Assembly: GCA_028278335.1 (NCBI GenBank)
Contig: JANQEN010000188.1
Coordinates: forward strand, 124,001 to 188,000
Direction of reading: 5' to 3'
DNA from: Chitinivibrionales bacterium
GTDB taxonomy: Bacteria > Fibrobacterota > Chitinivibrionia > Chitinivibrionales > JANQEN01
Length of the DNA: 64,000 bases
The position numbers and the translations under genes were made by a program. Below the pieces are notes generated by a model. That model searched no databases. It worked only from the letters and a program-made list of their open reading frames with translations, and had not been told where the DNA came from. Positions 15,441-23,412 of the stretch are shown piece after piece. Within the stretch, counting starts at the first letter, position 1. Each line of letters starts with the position of its first letter.

Positions 15441-16220
15441 CTACTCTTTTTGAGCAAGCTCAATAATGAGGATAACCAAACTAAAGGTAACAAAAATCCC
15501 CAAGGCAAATTTATCCAAGATCGCCGTAATCTTTGAGGAATCCTTGACCTTTTTTTCAGGCTCCTCCTTTTGAGGTTCCTCTTTTTTAGGCGCTTTAGTC
15601 TCGACACTCTTTGCCACAGAAGGAAGAACAACATGAATCGAATCCTTGCCACCACTAGCAAGGGTGAGCGATTGCTGCTGTTTTTCATACCCCTCTTTTA
15701 AGAGCAATAGAGAGACATCCCCCGGCTTTAACTTTGAGCTGGAATAGGGTGTGGAACCGACCTTTTTCTTGTTGAGCATGATAATAGCATCAGAGGGTTC
15801 ACTGGTGACGGTAAGAGTTCCGGGCTTAGCCAACTGTAAGGTAATCTCCTTGTCATCTCCAGCACTGAGCTCTATAGTGGCTTTCTTGACAAAGTGTCCT
15901 TTTTTCTTTAACATGATCACATGTTTTCCAACACTAAGCCCCGTGAGGGTCATAGGGGTCTTTCCCTGAGCAACATCATCCACCAACAGAACTGCACTAT
16001 CAGGCTCAGAATAAATAGTTAAAGCACCTGCTGCAGCCTTTTCTTCAACAGTGGCACTATCCTTTGCTTGGCTATCTTGAGTATCGGTGGCCTCGACTTT
16101 ATCCTGCTTTTGCTCCTGCTCAGTGGTTTTGATATCATCCTTCGTCTCAACCGAATCTTGAGCAACTAGGAAAAAAGGTATGAGCACGATCACACTTATC
16201 CAAAGTAAATACTTTTTCAT
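15441..16220 (-). CDS. Exported protein with two PEGA domains and a C-terminal membrane helix
   Basis: A 259-residue protein. The ATG at 16220 (MKKYLLWIS) follows GGGAG at a good distance; the frame opens five codons earlier. After a signal peptide comes an acidic low-complexity stretch (about residues 20-65), then two PEGA repeats: LTIYSEPDSAVLLVDD...GKTPMTLTGL at about 67-125 and LTVTSEPSDAIIMLNKKKVG...PYSS at about 135-195. PEGA domains are surface or envelope modules with unknown ligands. A proline/lysine/glutamate-rich linker leads to a C-terminal membrane helix (FALGIFVTFSLVILIIEL). It is the first gene of the three-gene envelope operon that ends at 14047. Confidence 0.85.
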   Translation of the reverse strand: MKKYLLWISVIVLIPFFLVAQDSVETKDDIKTTEQEQKQDKVEATDTQDSQAKDSATVEEKAAAGALTIYSEPDSAVLLVDDVAQGKTPMTLTGLSVGKHVIMLKKKGHFVKKATIELSAGDDKEITLQLAKPGTLTVTSEPSDAIIMLNKKKVGSTPYSSSKLKPGDVSLLLLKEGYEKQQQSLTLASGGKDSIHVVLPSVAKSVETKAPKKEEPQKEEPEKKVKDSSKITAILDKFALGIFVTFSLVILIIELAQKE

Positions 16221-16316
16221 GTAAAACTCCCTCATAGTATGCTACATAAGTATTGATTAAATTAGTTGCTATAAAATATACTATGGTACTTCAAGGCTAA
16301 GCCGAATTAAACTCAC

Positions 16317-16338
16317 ATTGTCAGAATTCCCAGACAAT
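16317..16338. repeat. Short hairpin in the PEGA/ndk intergenic region
   Basis: ATTGTC and GACAAT flank a 10-base loop. The rest of the 308-base spacer (16221-16528) is AT-rich and must hold divergent promoters, but none can be pinned down. Confidence 0.3.
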
Positions 16339-16528
16339 ATTTAACTCAGATTGTTGGTTGTGCAATTTACATTTCAGATTATCTTCTTGATAAATTATGG
16401 AGACCTCTTTCTCTACTTTTTCTACTCTTGAAATAAATCCTTATAACAACTATTTTTACAGTCCCAAGTCATTAAAATAAAATACAAAGAGGTTACCTGT
16501 ATGGTACCGTTGAAAGGATAGAGTGGCT

Positions 16529-16960
16529 ATGAGTGATCAGAATGTGCAAAGAACCTTGGCAATTATCAAACCAGATGCCTTTGGAAAAAAGCTATCCGGT
16601 AAAATTATAGATATCATAGAGAATGCCGGTCTTTCGATTATTGGTTTGAAGGTACTGAGGCTTACAGCAGAGAAGGCTGGAGGTTTTTATGCTGTGCATA
16701 AGGGTAAACCCTTTTATGATAGTCTTCTTGAGTTTATGTCTTCCGGTAAAATTATCGTGTTAGCCTTAGAAGGCACCGATGCAATCAACCATTGGCGATC
16801 AGTGATGGGAGCAACAGATCCTGCAAAAGCAGAAGAGGGTACAATCAGAAAACTCTATGGTACGCGCATCGAGCGCAATGCTTGCCATGGATCCGACGCT
16901 CCGGAAACTGCTGAAGTAGAACTTAACTACTTCTTCAAGCCAGAAGAGTTGGTACCCTAA
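16529..16960 (+). CDS. ndk: Nucleoside diphosphate kinase
   Basis: A 143-residue enzyme that transfers the gamma phosphate from ATP to nucleoside diphosphates through a phospho-histidine. The N-terminal RTLAIIKPDAFGKKLSG and the active-site NACHGSD motif (catalytic His near residue 116) are canonical, as are FYDSLLEFMSSG and the GTIRKLYG helix. Length is normal for the family. The frame opens at a GTG two codons upstream (16523). AAAGGA could serve either codon, and I chose the ATG, which lies 10 bases from it. It stands alone among envelope-protein genes and is probably an independent housekeeping transcript. Confidence 0.96.
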   Translation: MSDQNVQRTLAIIKPDAFGKKLSGKIIDIIENAGLSIIGLKVLRLTAEKAGGFYAVHKGKPFYDSLLEFMSSGKIIVLALEGTDAINHWRSVMGATDPAKAEEGTIRKLYGTRIERNACHGSDAPETAEVELNYFFKPEELVP

Positions 16961-17132
16961 GGTACATACTCAACCATAATTCCACCACGAATCTGGTTAC
17001 ATAATTTTTAATGAAGCCTCTCTGTGCGCCCTGTCTTGTATGGAGATAATTATATTATTTACAACGTACTATATTAAATAGACCCAAAATAAACACAATG
17101 GCAAAAACTCACTTTGACCACGGAGAAATCAG

Positions 17133-17420
17133 ATGAAAAGAGGAGTATCAATATCAACAATCTTTGTTTACATACTGCTTGGTATATTTCTTTCTTCTTG
17201 CAATGTAAAGACTACAACAATATCTACACAGAATAGCGCCGATAAAACAGATGAATGTATTCTAAAGGATGAAATATGCTCTGAAGCGCTGGACTTCCAA
17301 AAAGAGTATGAAAGACTGCCCGACGATGAAAAAAAGGACATGGCCAATGTTTTAGAGACCTATGTCCAGCATTGTGAAGAGGCAAAAAAGAAGTGTGAGA
17401 AGAGTAAAAAGAAAAAATAG
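17133..17420 (+). CDS. Small lipoprotein of unknown function
   Basis: A 95-residue protein with a basic N-terminus, a hydrophobic stretch and a clear lipobox (FLSSC, cysteine at 23), so it is a predicted lipoprotein. The mature 72 residues are highly charged and helical, and end in a lysine-rich tail (KKKCEKSKKKK). Four cysteines in the mature part (DECILKDEIC, HCEEAKKKC) could form disulfides. GGAG precedes the ATG. I recognise no family. The 170-base gap downstream holds a GCTTCC/GGAAGC hairpin at about 17466-17484 and an AGGTGA/TCACCT hairpin near 17520. Confidence 0.72.
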   Translation: MKRGVSISTIFVYILLGIFLSSCNVKTTTISTQNSADKTDECILKDEICSEALDFQKEYERLPDDEKKDMANVLETYVQHCEEAKKKCEKSKKKK

Positions 17421-17590
17421 GGACTTTTGCTCCAACACAGTAGTATCATTTAAAGAGTAAAATGCTTCCCCTTCAACAGGAAGCTTATAGTCTACCCTGA
17501 CAGAATCATCTACCAAGAGAGAAGGTGAACTATATCACCTGATCCTTTAATACTCAGTAACTGGGGTAAGTCTAAATTACCGATAGGATT

Positions 17591-19180
17591 ATGTACACTC
17601 GATTATTTATTCTCTTTCTGTTAATCTATTGTTCTGTAATTTTTGCAGAAGATCGTCCTGAATTGACTCCAGTCAAGACCAAACAATCCTTTGGAAGATT
17701 AAAGATCCTCTCCACACCATCCAATGCAAAAATAATTCTTAATGGTAAAGAGACTACCTACACCACCCCTGCCCTATTGACTAAAATTGAACCCGGATTA
17801 AACACGGTGGAGCTTACTCTGCCGGATTATCTCTTTGCCAAACGTCAAATACAGGTCGTAGAGGATTCAACAATAACAATCTCCTTTGAATTGATATCCC
17901 TTTCTGATACAGCCCACATTATTGGCGATTTAAAACTAGGTATCCTAGTTTTACCACAGCCACCGCTCAACACGCCCTATTTTGTTGACAATAAACAGGT
18001 CTATTCTCGCGAGGTCACACTCAATGCAGGAAAACACCATGTGGTTTGGGAAGGGGGTAACCGCTATACATCCTTAGATACCATTGTTGAAATTTTTCCT
18101 GGAAAACTCACGACCTTTCAATTTTTCCCACTCCGTCTCTTTGGTGACCTCACCATTACACCAACACCCTCGGACGCTGACATCTACCTTAACAATCGGC
18201 TCTATAGTACCGGCACCCTCAATTTGACTATAGCCACAGGAACCTATACAATTTCCGCCCGTCGGAGTGGTTACTACGACAAAGAGAAACAGATTACCGT
18301 CATTCCACAGAAAGGCTCAGAGGTATTTTTAGATTTAATTGAGATTCCTGATAAAGACCAAGACGGCTTTTTAGATAGTTTGGACAATTGCCCCGAAACA
18401 TATGGATTATATGCAGGGTGCCCAAAGGAGGACCGTCGTGAGGCCATAAAAAAATATCGAGCTGTGCTAGCCAATAACTTTAAGCAACAGGATTTAGTTT
18501 TTTCGATAAATACAATAGGATACCTATATCGAACACCAACCAATCAAATATTCCGAGAGTTTCTTTCCTATTTCAATGATGGCCCAATTCTACTCAATAA
18601 TAAAAACGGTTTTACTTTAGCCAATACCTTTACAGCCTCCTTTAGAGGAGTCTTTCTCTCCTGCGAATTGGGGCAGTGGATAACCGGGTTACACTATAAA
18701 AAGAAAAATTACAATCCCTTGATTATTTCCACTGGTAAAGATAGCACACAGCAAGATTACTGCCTCTATTATGATACAACCGCCGGTATTGCTCCTCGTA
18801 TCTCCTTGCCAAGCACCGCAATTTCACTGGGCTTTATTTTTGCCGTAAAGAGGCTCAATATTGCCTACTCAATAGGTCATCAATGGGAAAACATTAAAAT
18901 ATTCGATCTTATTAAAAAAGAGGATTTTAATCGACACTATCAATTAACCCCGTTTGCAGAGTATTCCGGTCCTCGCACCAACATTACCTATTCAAACAAC
19001 TGCTGGTTTAATAGACTCTATGCAGAGTTGGATATTATAAAACTGAAGCATACTCAACCCTGTCTCTATGGATCAATGGCAATATCCTTTAACCCCAAAG
19101 CCTACACAGGGTGGCACACTATCCAAGCGGGGATTCGCTATAAATTCTACCCTCGACCAAAGGGTAAAAATAAAAAATAG
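17591..19180 (+). CDS. Exported PEGA and thrombospondin type 3 repeat protein
   Basis: A 529-residue protein with a signal peptide (about 19 residues). A first PEGA domain lies at about 35-95 (LKILSTPSNAKIILNGKET), a related segment at about 110-165, and another PEGA-like unit at about 175-230 (LTITPTPSDADIYLNNR). They are followed by a thrombospondin type 3-like calcium-binding repeat, DKDQDGFLDSLDNCPE, near 255-275, with a CP pair just after. The C-terminal 240 residues show alternating strands with many aromatics, suggesting an outer-membrane barrel. The order of PEGA, TSP3 and barrel recalls OmpA-like outer-membrane proteins, but there is no OmpA peptidoglycan-binding motif. A small lipoprotein gene follows 12 bp later and is probably in the same transcript. 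Confidence 0.8.
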   Translation: MYTRLFILFLLIYCSVIFAEDRPELTPVKTKQSFGRLKILSTPSNAKIILNGKETTYTTPALLTKIEPGLNTVELTLPDYLFAKRQIQVVEDSTITISFELISLSDTAHIIGDLKLGILVLPQPPLNTPYFVDNKQVYSREVTLNAGKHHVVWEGGNRYTSLDTIVEIFPGKLTTFQFFPLRLFGDLTITPTPSDADIYLNNRLYSTGTLNLTIATGTYTISARRSGYYDKEKQITVIPQKGSEVFLDLIEIPDKDQDGFLDSLDNCPETYGLYAGCPKEDRREAIKKYRAVLANNFKQQDLVFSINTIGYLYRTPTNQIFREFLSYFNDGPILLNNKNGFTLANTFTASFRGVFLSCELGQWITGLHYKKKNYNPLIISTGKDSTQQDYCLYYDTTAGIAPRISLPSTAISLGFIFAVKRLNIAYSIGHQWENIKIFDLIKKEDFNRHYQLTPFAEYSGPRTNITYSNNCWFNRLYAELDIIKLKHTQPCLYGSMAISFNPKAYTGWHTIQAGIRYKFYPRPKGKNKK

Positions 19181-19192
19181 GATCTGGTGATT

Positions 19193-19360
19193 ATGATCAA
19201 GAAAGTTATAATTAAAAATTTGTTACCCTCAATCTTAGGATTTTTTATGCTTATTCTCAGTATGCTTTTATTTAGCTGTGGTGGTGGATTTGACGGAGAC
19301 AATGAGAATGCTGACCAATTCTACAATCCCATTTTTTCAAATGATACAACGAGTATTTAA
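19193..19360 (+). CDS. 55-residue lipoprotein
   Basis: This short reading frame encodes MIKKVIIKNLLPSILG, then a hydrophobic stretch and a lipobox ending FSCGGG (cysteine at residue 29), leaving only about 27 mature residues rich in Asn and Asp. An AGGA box lies upstream and the gene starts 12 bp after the PEGA/TSP3 gene, so co-expression is likely. The good lipobox followed by GGG argues that it is real. Its function is unknown. Confidence 0.6.
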   Translation: MIKKVIIKNLLPSILGFFMLILSMLLFSCGGGFDGDNENADQFYNPIFSNDTTSI

Positions 19361-19493
19361 TGTTAAAGTTTTTTCTTCATTAGAGTCTACTCAAGTTTTC
19401 ACCCCTCCGAGAAAAACAAAATAATTGATTTAATGTAAGCGGCTAAAAATTGGTGTTAATTCTAAATCAATGACGGAAATAGTCTGTTTTCTG

Positions 19494-19520
19494 TCAGAAA
19501 ACAGTTTTCCTTCAAAGCCT
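19494..19520 (+). terminator. Rho-independent terminator
   Basis: A 9-bp stem, CTGTTTTCT with AGAAAACAG, closes a three-base loop and is followed by TTTTCC. It follows the 55-residue lipoprotein gene by 133 bases and precedes the next gene. Confidence 0.6.
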
Positions 19521-19606
19521 CCATATATTCAAGGAAAGTCCATACTATTCTGGATATTATTAAATAGGGTAATACCTGTATTGCAACGTATTCAGGAAAG
19601 CTTGTC

Positions 19607-20632
19607 ATGAGAATTCCAATTACAAACCTGTTATTCATTCTTATTTTAACACTATTTCAATTAACATATACAGGGCCTCCCACCCCATTGAAAACTATAG
19701 ACACATCAATTCGAAAACCAAAGGATTTCGACTACTTAGTTGACCTCTTTAAAATTAAGGCAAAATGGAACGGTGCCAACTTTTCAGCCTTTCGATCATT
19801 CTCAGAGAATTTTCATGCCTTTGTTTCAGTTAAGAAGAAAGATAAGTTGTTTGTACCTGATTTAGATGAGGGGTTCCTAACGTGGTCAAAAAATGGATTT
19901 ACACTTTCCGGTGGTAAGTTATCTAAACGATATGGGACCTATAAGCTGTACAAGTCTACATCTGTTTACAATCCACTCTTTTCTAAGTGGATCCTCTGGA
20001 AAAAACACGGTATGGGATTATCCTTTGAAAAGAAGGTACAAAATATCCTTTTCAATGGTGCCTTTACTTTAGACACACGTTCCTGTAGCGCTATTCATAC
20101 ACTCTTTTCTGTTACCCATAAACGGTATACTGGTACGCTGCTTAGTGGTATTCAGTCCTGCTTAAATACTACCGAAAATGACCGAATAATCATTGGATCA
20201 GAGCATACTGTAACCTTTCCCAAGGTGAAGATTCATTCCCTCATTAAATATGAACACCTCACCCGTTTCAGAGGTAAATGCCCTTCCACAACAGACTCAA
20301 AAAGTATCATGATTTTCTTCTTTGAATCACAATTTACCATGGCCCCCTGGGTATCCATGACAGCACTTTCCTATTTTAGAAATAACATTGACCGATTGAA
20401 AAATGATCATTGTTTCTATCATGGCTATGTTGGAGAGCTACTTTTCTATAAGCGAATTGGTATTGGCCAAGGAATCACCTGTGAAAAAACCATTGACAAA
20501 CAGACCCTTTTGCCAAAAACCTTTTTTATTCTAAAATTGAGTCGAGGAAGAATAACCCTACGGCTAACTCTATTGCCACAGGATCCTGAAGACAAATTGC
20601 TATTTGCAAAGGGAAAGGGGAAGATTTATTAG
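19607..20632 (+). CDS. Exported protein, barrel-like, unknown function
   Basis: A 341-residue protein with a signal peptide of about 22 residues (LLFILILTLFQLTYTG). The mature part is basic and has repeated stretches of alternating hydrophobic and polar residues with many aromatics (FTLSGGKLSKRYGTYKLYK, ITLRLTLLPQ). This is what a helical-hairpin-free beta-barrel or beta-sheet envelope protein would look like. I recognise no family and no catalytic motif. AGGAAAG precedes the ATG. It follows the 19494 terminator, so it is likely a separate transcript. A nested inverted repeat begins about 95 bp downstream. Confidence 0.72.
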   Translation: MRIPITNLLFILILTLFQLTYTGPPTPLKTIDTSIRKPKDFDYLVDLFKIKAKWNGANFSAFRSFSENFHAFVSVKKKDKLFVPDLDEGFLTWSKNGFTLSGGKLSKRYGTYKLYKSTSVYNPLFSKWILWKKHGMGLSFEKKVQNILFNGAFTLDTRSCSAIHTLFSVTHKRYTGTLLSGIQSCLNTTENDRIIIGSEHTVTFPKVKIHSLIKYEHLTRFRGKCPSTTDSKSIMIFFFESQFTMAPWVSMTALSYFRNNIDRLKNDHCFYHGYVGELLFYKRIGIGQGITCEKTIDKQTLLPKTFFILKLSRGRITLRLTLLPQDPEDKLLFAKGKGKIY

Positions 20633-20725
20633 AGCTGCTTTCATAATTCAGCATTTACTGGGTATGTAAAAATCTCAAATAACAACCATGAGACCAACTG
20701 ACAAATAGTAAATGAAGCATTCCGG

Positions 20726-20817
20726 CTTTGTTCAACAGGTTCTATCCGCTGCAGGTGATGTTTTGTGTAATCTGCTGCTGCGGATAGAACGCTTAGAGTT
20801 GTGCGTTGTTGACAAAG
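20726..20817. repeat. 92-bp nested inverted-repeat (MITE-like) element
   Basis: The outer arms CTTTGTTCAACA and TGTTGACAAAG pair with one bulge. The inner arms GTTCTATCCGC (20739-20749) and GCGGATAGAAC (20780-20790) pair perfectly over 11 bp. The left end, GGCTTTGTTCAACA, looks like transposon ends of the IS5/IS6 type, but that is only an impression. It lies in the 352-base gap 20633-20984, which otherwise shows nothing. Confidence 0.5.
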
Positions 20818-20984
20818 TGCTTGTGGAAAACTATAAAACTCAAAAGAAAATGGGCACATTTGTAAATGTTTTTATTATAAAAAAGTATATTCATATTTAT
20901 TTTATAACATTCAATTGTATTCAAGAAAAGGATACCCAACATTATATGTTTTATTAAATAACATAACACATCAATAGAGCTTAA

Positions 20985-21746
20985 TCAGGGGCGTTCTTCA
21001 CAAAATGAGTTGGAAACTATAAAGTTCAGCAATCCAAATGCACTATCCAAATGCATCTGTCCTTTGCGCATTATCAATATTTCATATTCATTATCACTTT
21101 TAATACAAAATAGAGTTGCCTTATGTCTATAAGAGTGTTCTGCCAACGTAAAAACAAAACCGTGGAAAAAATTACCGTCCAATTCTCGAATTGATATATC
21201 TCTGTCAATGTTTGGAGGAACAACAGCTATTTTGGAAGGCAAGAACAACATAGTCAAGTAATTACGAAAAGGAATGTTTGGGAAGGTAATATCTTCTGGA
21301 ACTGTATAAAGTATTTTCCGTAATAGACTCCAGTTAGTTCGATATGGAAATGCCATGAATTTTCCAACCTTGCCACTAGCCTGCAAAATATTTCGCAGTT
21401 CTAAATTCGTTTTTGAGATTAAGTAAGTCATTGGTCCATTAAACACAGCCATCATTTGGATTGAATCTTTGTTAAATCTTTTTAAAGAGTCAGGATACGG
21501 TATTACAATTGAAGCTGTCCCAAACACTAAGGTATCAGTTTTTTCATAAGTAATTTTGGGGTTGCTTATTATGCAAGGCTTTCCAGAAAGGTATTCCAGT
21601 TTAGATGGCATTTTGGCTACTTTTCGAGGCAATTGAATTAAATCGAAGTATAGCCAAATCACCGTCAATATGAAAATAGGTACGATAACCAATGTTATCG
21701 TGAAATAAAGAAGATGTTTTTTACTAATTTTAATATTTGACTCCAA
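20985..21746 (-). CDS. Membrane-anchored protein of unknown function
   Basis: A 253-residue frame with an N-terminal membrane helix at about 12-35 (LLYFTITLVIVPIFILTVIWLYF) and a large domain after it that would be periplasmic. That domain mixes hydrophobic strands and helices with no motif I recognise. The frame begins with TTG at 21746, without a good ribosome-binding site and with no early in-frame ATG, so the start is uncertain. It lies at the edge of the repeat/IS island and has no operon partners. These points, and the lack of any family signature, suggest an accessory gene, though the frame is long enough to be real. Confidence 0.6.
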   Translation of the reverse strand: MESNIKISKKHLLYFTITLVIVPIFILTVIWLYFDLIQLPRKVAKMPSKLEYLSGKPCIISNPKITYEKTDTLVFGTASIVIPYPDSLKRFNKDSIQMMAVFNGPMTYLISKTNLELRNILQASGKVGKFMAFPYRTNWSLLRKILYTVPEDITFPNIPFRNYLTMLFLPSKIAVVPPNIDRDISIRELDGNFFHGFVFTLAEHSYRHKATLFCIKSDNEYEILIMRKGQMHLDSAFGLLNFIVSNSFCEERP

Positions 21747-21784
21747 GCATTAGTTTTAAAAATTAAGTTTCTTTTTTATCTTTT

Positions 21785-22090
21785 GTGCCCATTTTATTCT
21801 TTAGTGTGTTTTTTATAAGCACTTTGGCAATTTACACCACCAGCCATATGATGCACTATTATCAAAATCCCTGCTATGCACTGCAAACTACACTTTATCA
21901 TATACAGTTGGTACAAAGGGTGCAGTTTTTTAATCATAAAACTTCATCATATGTTTTCAAATCCAAACAACACATCCTGAATGTTATACCATTAAAAAAA
22001 AGGTCTATTATTTTAGTCAAATCCCAAAGTTGCAGTACCCTAATAACATTGAAATACATGATTCCTAAAACACAAACAATAAAAAATTGA
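21785..22090 (+). CDS. Doubtful small frame with N-terminal hydrophobic helix
   Basis: A 101-residue frame starting with GTG, without a ribosome-binding site. It begins with a hydrophobic helix (PILFFSVFFISTLAIY) and continues with a basic region (TLYHIQLVQRVQFFN). The pattern faintly resembles a pseudopilin, but it lacks the prepilin cleavage motif. It is divergent from the 20985-21746 gene with only 38 bp between the starts. It may be spurious. Confidence 0.3.
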   Translation: MPILFFSVFFISTLAIYTTSHMMHYYQNPCYALQTTLYHIQLVQRVQFFNHKTSSYVFKSKQHILNVIPLKKRSIILVKSQSCSTLITLKYMIPKTQTIKN

Positions 22091-22341
22091 CTCTTGGTAA
22101 AGATATCGTTCTCCTGGGGAACGGCATAATAGGGTGTTGTTTTTGGCTAGTAAGGTGGGGGAGCGGTATGGATTTTATGTCGCCCCTTCAGGGCTTGAAA
22201 GTTGTGGGAGATTTTCGATGACCCAGGGTTGCGCTTCGCTTACCCTGGGCTAGTATGTATCAGTGCTGAAAATGGTTTGTTGTTTTGGACCCCTACGGTC
22301 TTAAAAAATTAGTATAATCCGCTCCCTTACGGTCGGGGCAC

Positions 22342-22615
22342 GGTATGGTTTTTTGTATACAATGTGAATTGATTGGGCGCAGACAAGCGGCGCCCCTACA
22401 GGTGAGAAGAAGTGTGGAGTTTAAAGTGCCTAAAGTGAGCTAAAGGGAAAAAAACTACAGGATATTTTCGACATTCGATTTTAGGCTTTCGACAATCTTT
22501 TAATCTTTTGCCTTAGCCAGGTGGAGGGTTTAGTCCCGCTTGCGGGACCGAGGCGAATAGCCGAGCCCGGAACCACGGCGACCCTGCAGAGCAGGGGAAG
22601 GCCCAAATATTCTTT
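22342..22615. repeat. Dispersed structured repeat, copy A
   Basis: About 270 bp shared with copy B at 25692-25960, including GGGCGCAGACAAGCG, AAGAAGTGTGGAGTTTAAAG and ACCGAGGCGAATAGCCGAGC-like parts. Its 3' half is closed by GCCTT (22510-22514) pairing with AAGGC (22598-22602), and contains GTCCCGC/GCGGGAC and CCCTGC/GCAGGG hairpins. The closing stem changes in step in copies B and C. Confidence 0.7.
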
Positions 22616-22785
22616 AAATTTTTAAAAATACTCCTAAGAACCACCTAAATATTAAAAAACATCAAAACACAAAAATTCCACTACTCAGGAAAACAACAAA
22701 AAAACCAATCAATAGCCATAGATTGTTTAGGAAATACTGCAAAAATAGTTATTTATTCATTCTGAAACTGGGAAGCATGCTACCA

Positions 22786-23117
22786 AACGATTTTCTGCGC
22801 TTGGCACCGCGGGAAATGGTGCAAAAAGTGTTTTTCTAGGCATTTCCTCTTTTGGAAATGGTCAACACAAGAGATGAGATGACACTGTACAAAATTGGAA
22901 ATGTAGCAAAAAGTGTTTTAATGCACGTATCCTTTTTGGAAATGATACAACAAACAATTTTTTACGCTTGGCACTTTGGGAAGTAGTGCAATAAGTGTTT
23001 TCCTAGGCATTTCCCATTTTGAAAATGATACGCATAAAAAAATGGTAATGCTTTCTCAAAATGGAAATGTAGCAAAAAACGTTTGATAGGACGTTTCCCT
23101 TTGGGAAATGGTGCAAC
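22786..23117. repeat. Two diverged tandem units of about 167 bp
   Basis: Units begin near 22786 and 22953. Both contain GCGCTTGGCAC or ACGCTTGGCAC, then TAGGCATTTCC, GGAAATGTAGCAAAAA and a final GATACAACA or GGTGCAACA. Within each unit GGAAATG and CATTTCC segments alternate, so each can fold into hairpins. Confidence 0.6.
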
Positions 23118-23120
23118 AGC

Positions 23121-23412
23121 CAGTTAGTAGCATACTTCCCAATGTTACCAAGCACAAAAAACTCTTTTTGCACGTTCAACCATTTTTACCAAGCGTTGGG
23201 AATCAATTTTGTGTGGATTTCCTGTGATGACAGTGTGCAAAAAATCAGTTAGTAGCATGTTTCCCAGTGTTACCAAGCACAAAAAACTCTTTTTGCGCAT
23301 TCAACCGTTTTGACCAAGCGCTGGGAATCAATTTTGTGTGGATTTCCTGTGATGACAGTATGCAAAAAATCAGTTAGGAGCATGTTTCCCAATGTCACCA
23401 TGCTCAAAATAT
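23121..23412. repeat. 125-bp tandem repeat, two full copies and one partial
   Basis: Copies start at 23121, 23246 and 23371, each with CAGTTAGTAGCAT or CAGTTAGGAGCAT, so the period is exactly 125. The first two copies differ at only a few positions. Each contains TTCCCAATGTTACCAAGC and, inverted, GCGTTGGGAA. The third copy is cut off after about 40 bases, close to the IS insertion point. Confidence 0.85.
23405..23412. repeat. Left 8-bp target-site duplication of the IS
   Basis: CAAAATAT here is identical to 24727-24734 on the other side of the IS256-family element. Confidence 0.85.

Larger units (their letters stand above)
22091..23404. repeat. Non-coding repeat region left of the IS element
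   Basis: No gene is supported here. The stretch contains short palindromes such as CCCAGGGT...ACCCTGGG (22222-22249), a dispersed repeat copy (22342-22615), two diverged units of about 167 bp (22786-23117), and 125-bp tandem repeats (from 23121). Local G+C jumps at the palindromes compared with the AT-rich surroundings. Such mosaics accumulate where insertions are tolerated. Confidence 0.7.

Noticed and set aside
20726-20817. Possible integron attC site
   Set aside because: The left part can be read as RYYYAAC, but the right end GTTGACA does not fit GTTRRRY, and there is no integrase gene or cassette order.
20712-20957. 81-residue plus-strand frame
   Set aside because: It runs through both arms of the nested palindrome and has no ribosome-binding site or family signature.
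23121-23412. CRISPR array
   Set aside because: The repeated unit is 125 bp with no alternating spacers and there are no cas genes.
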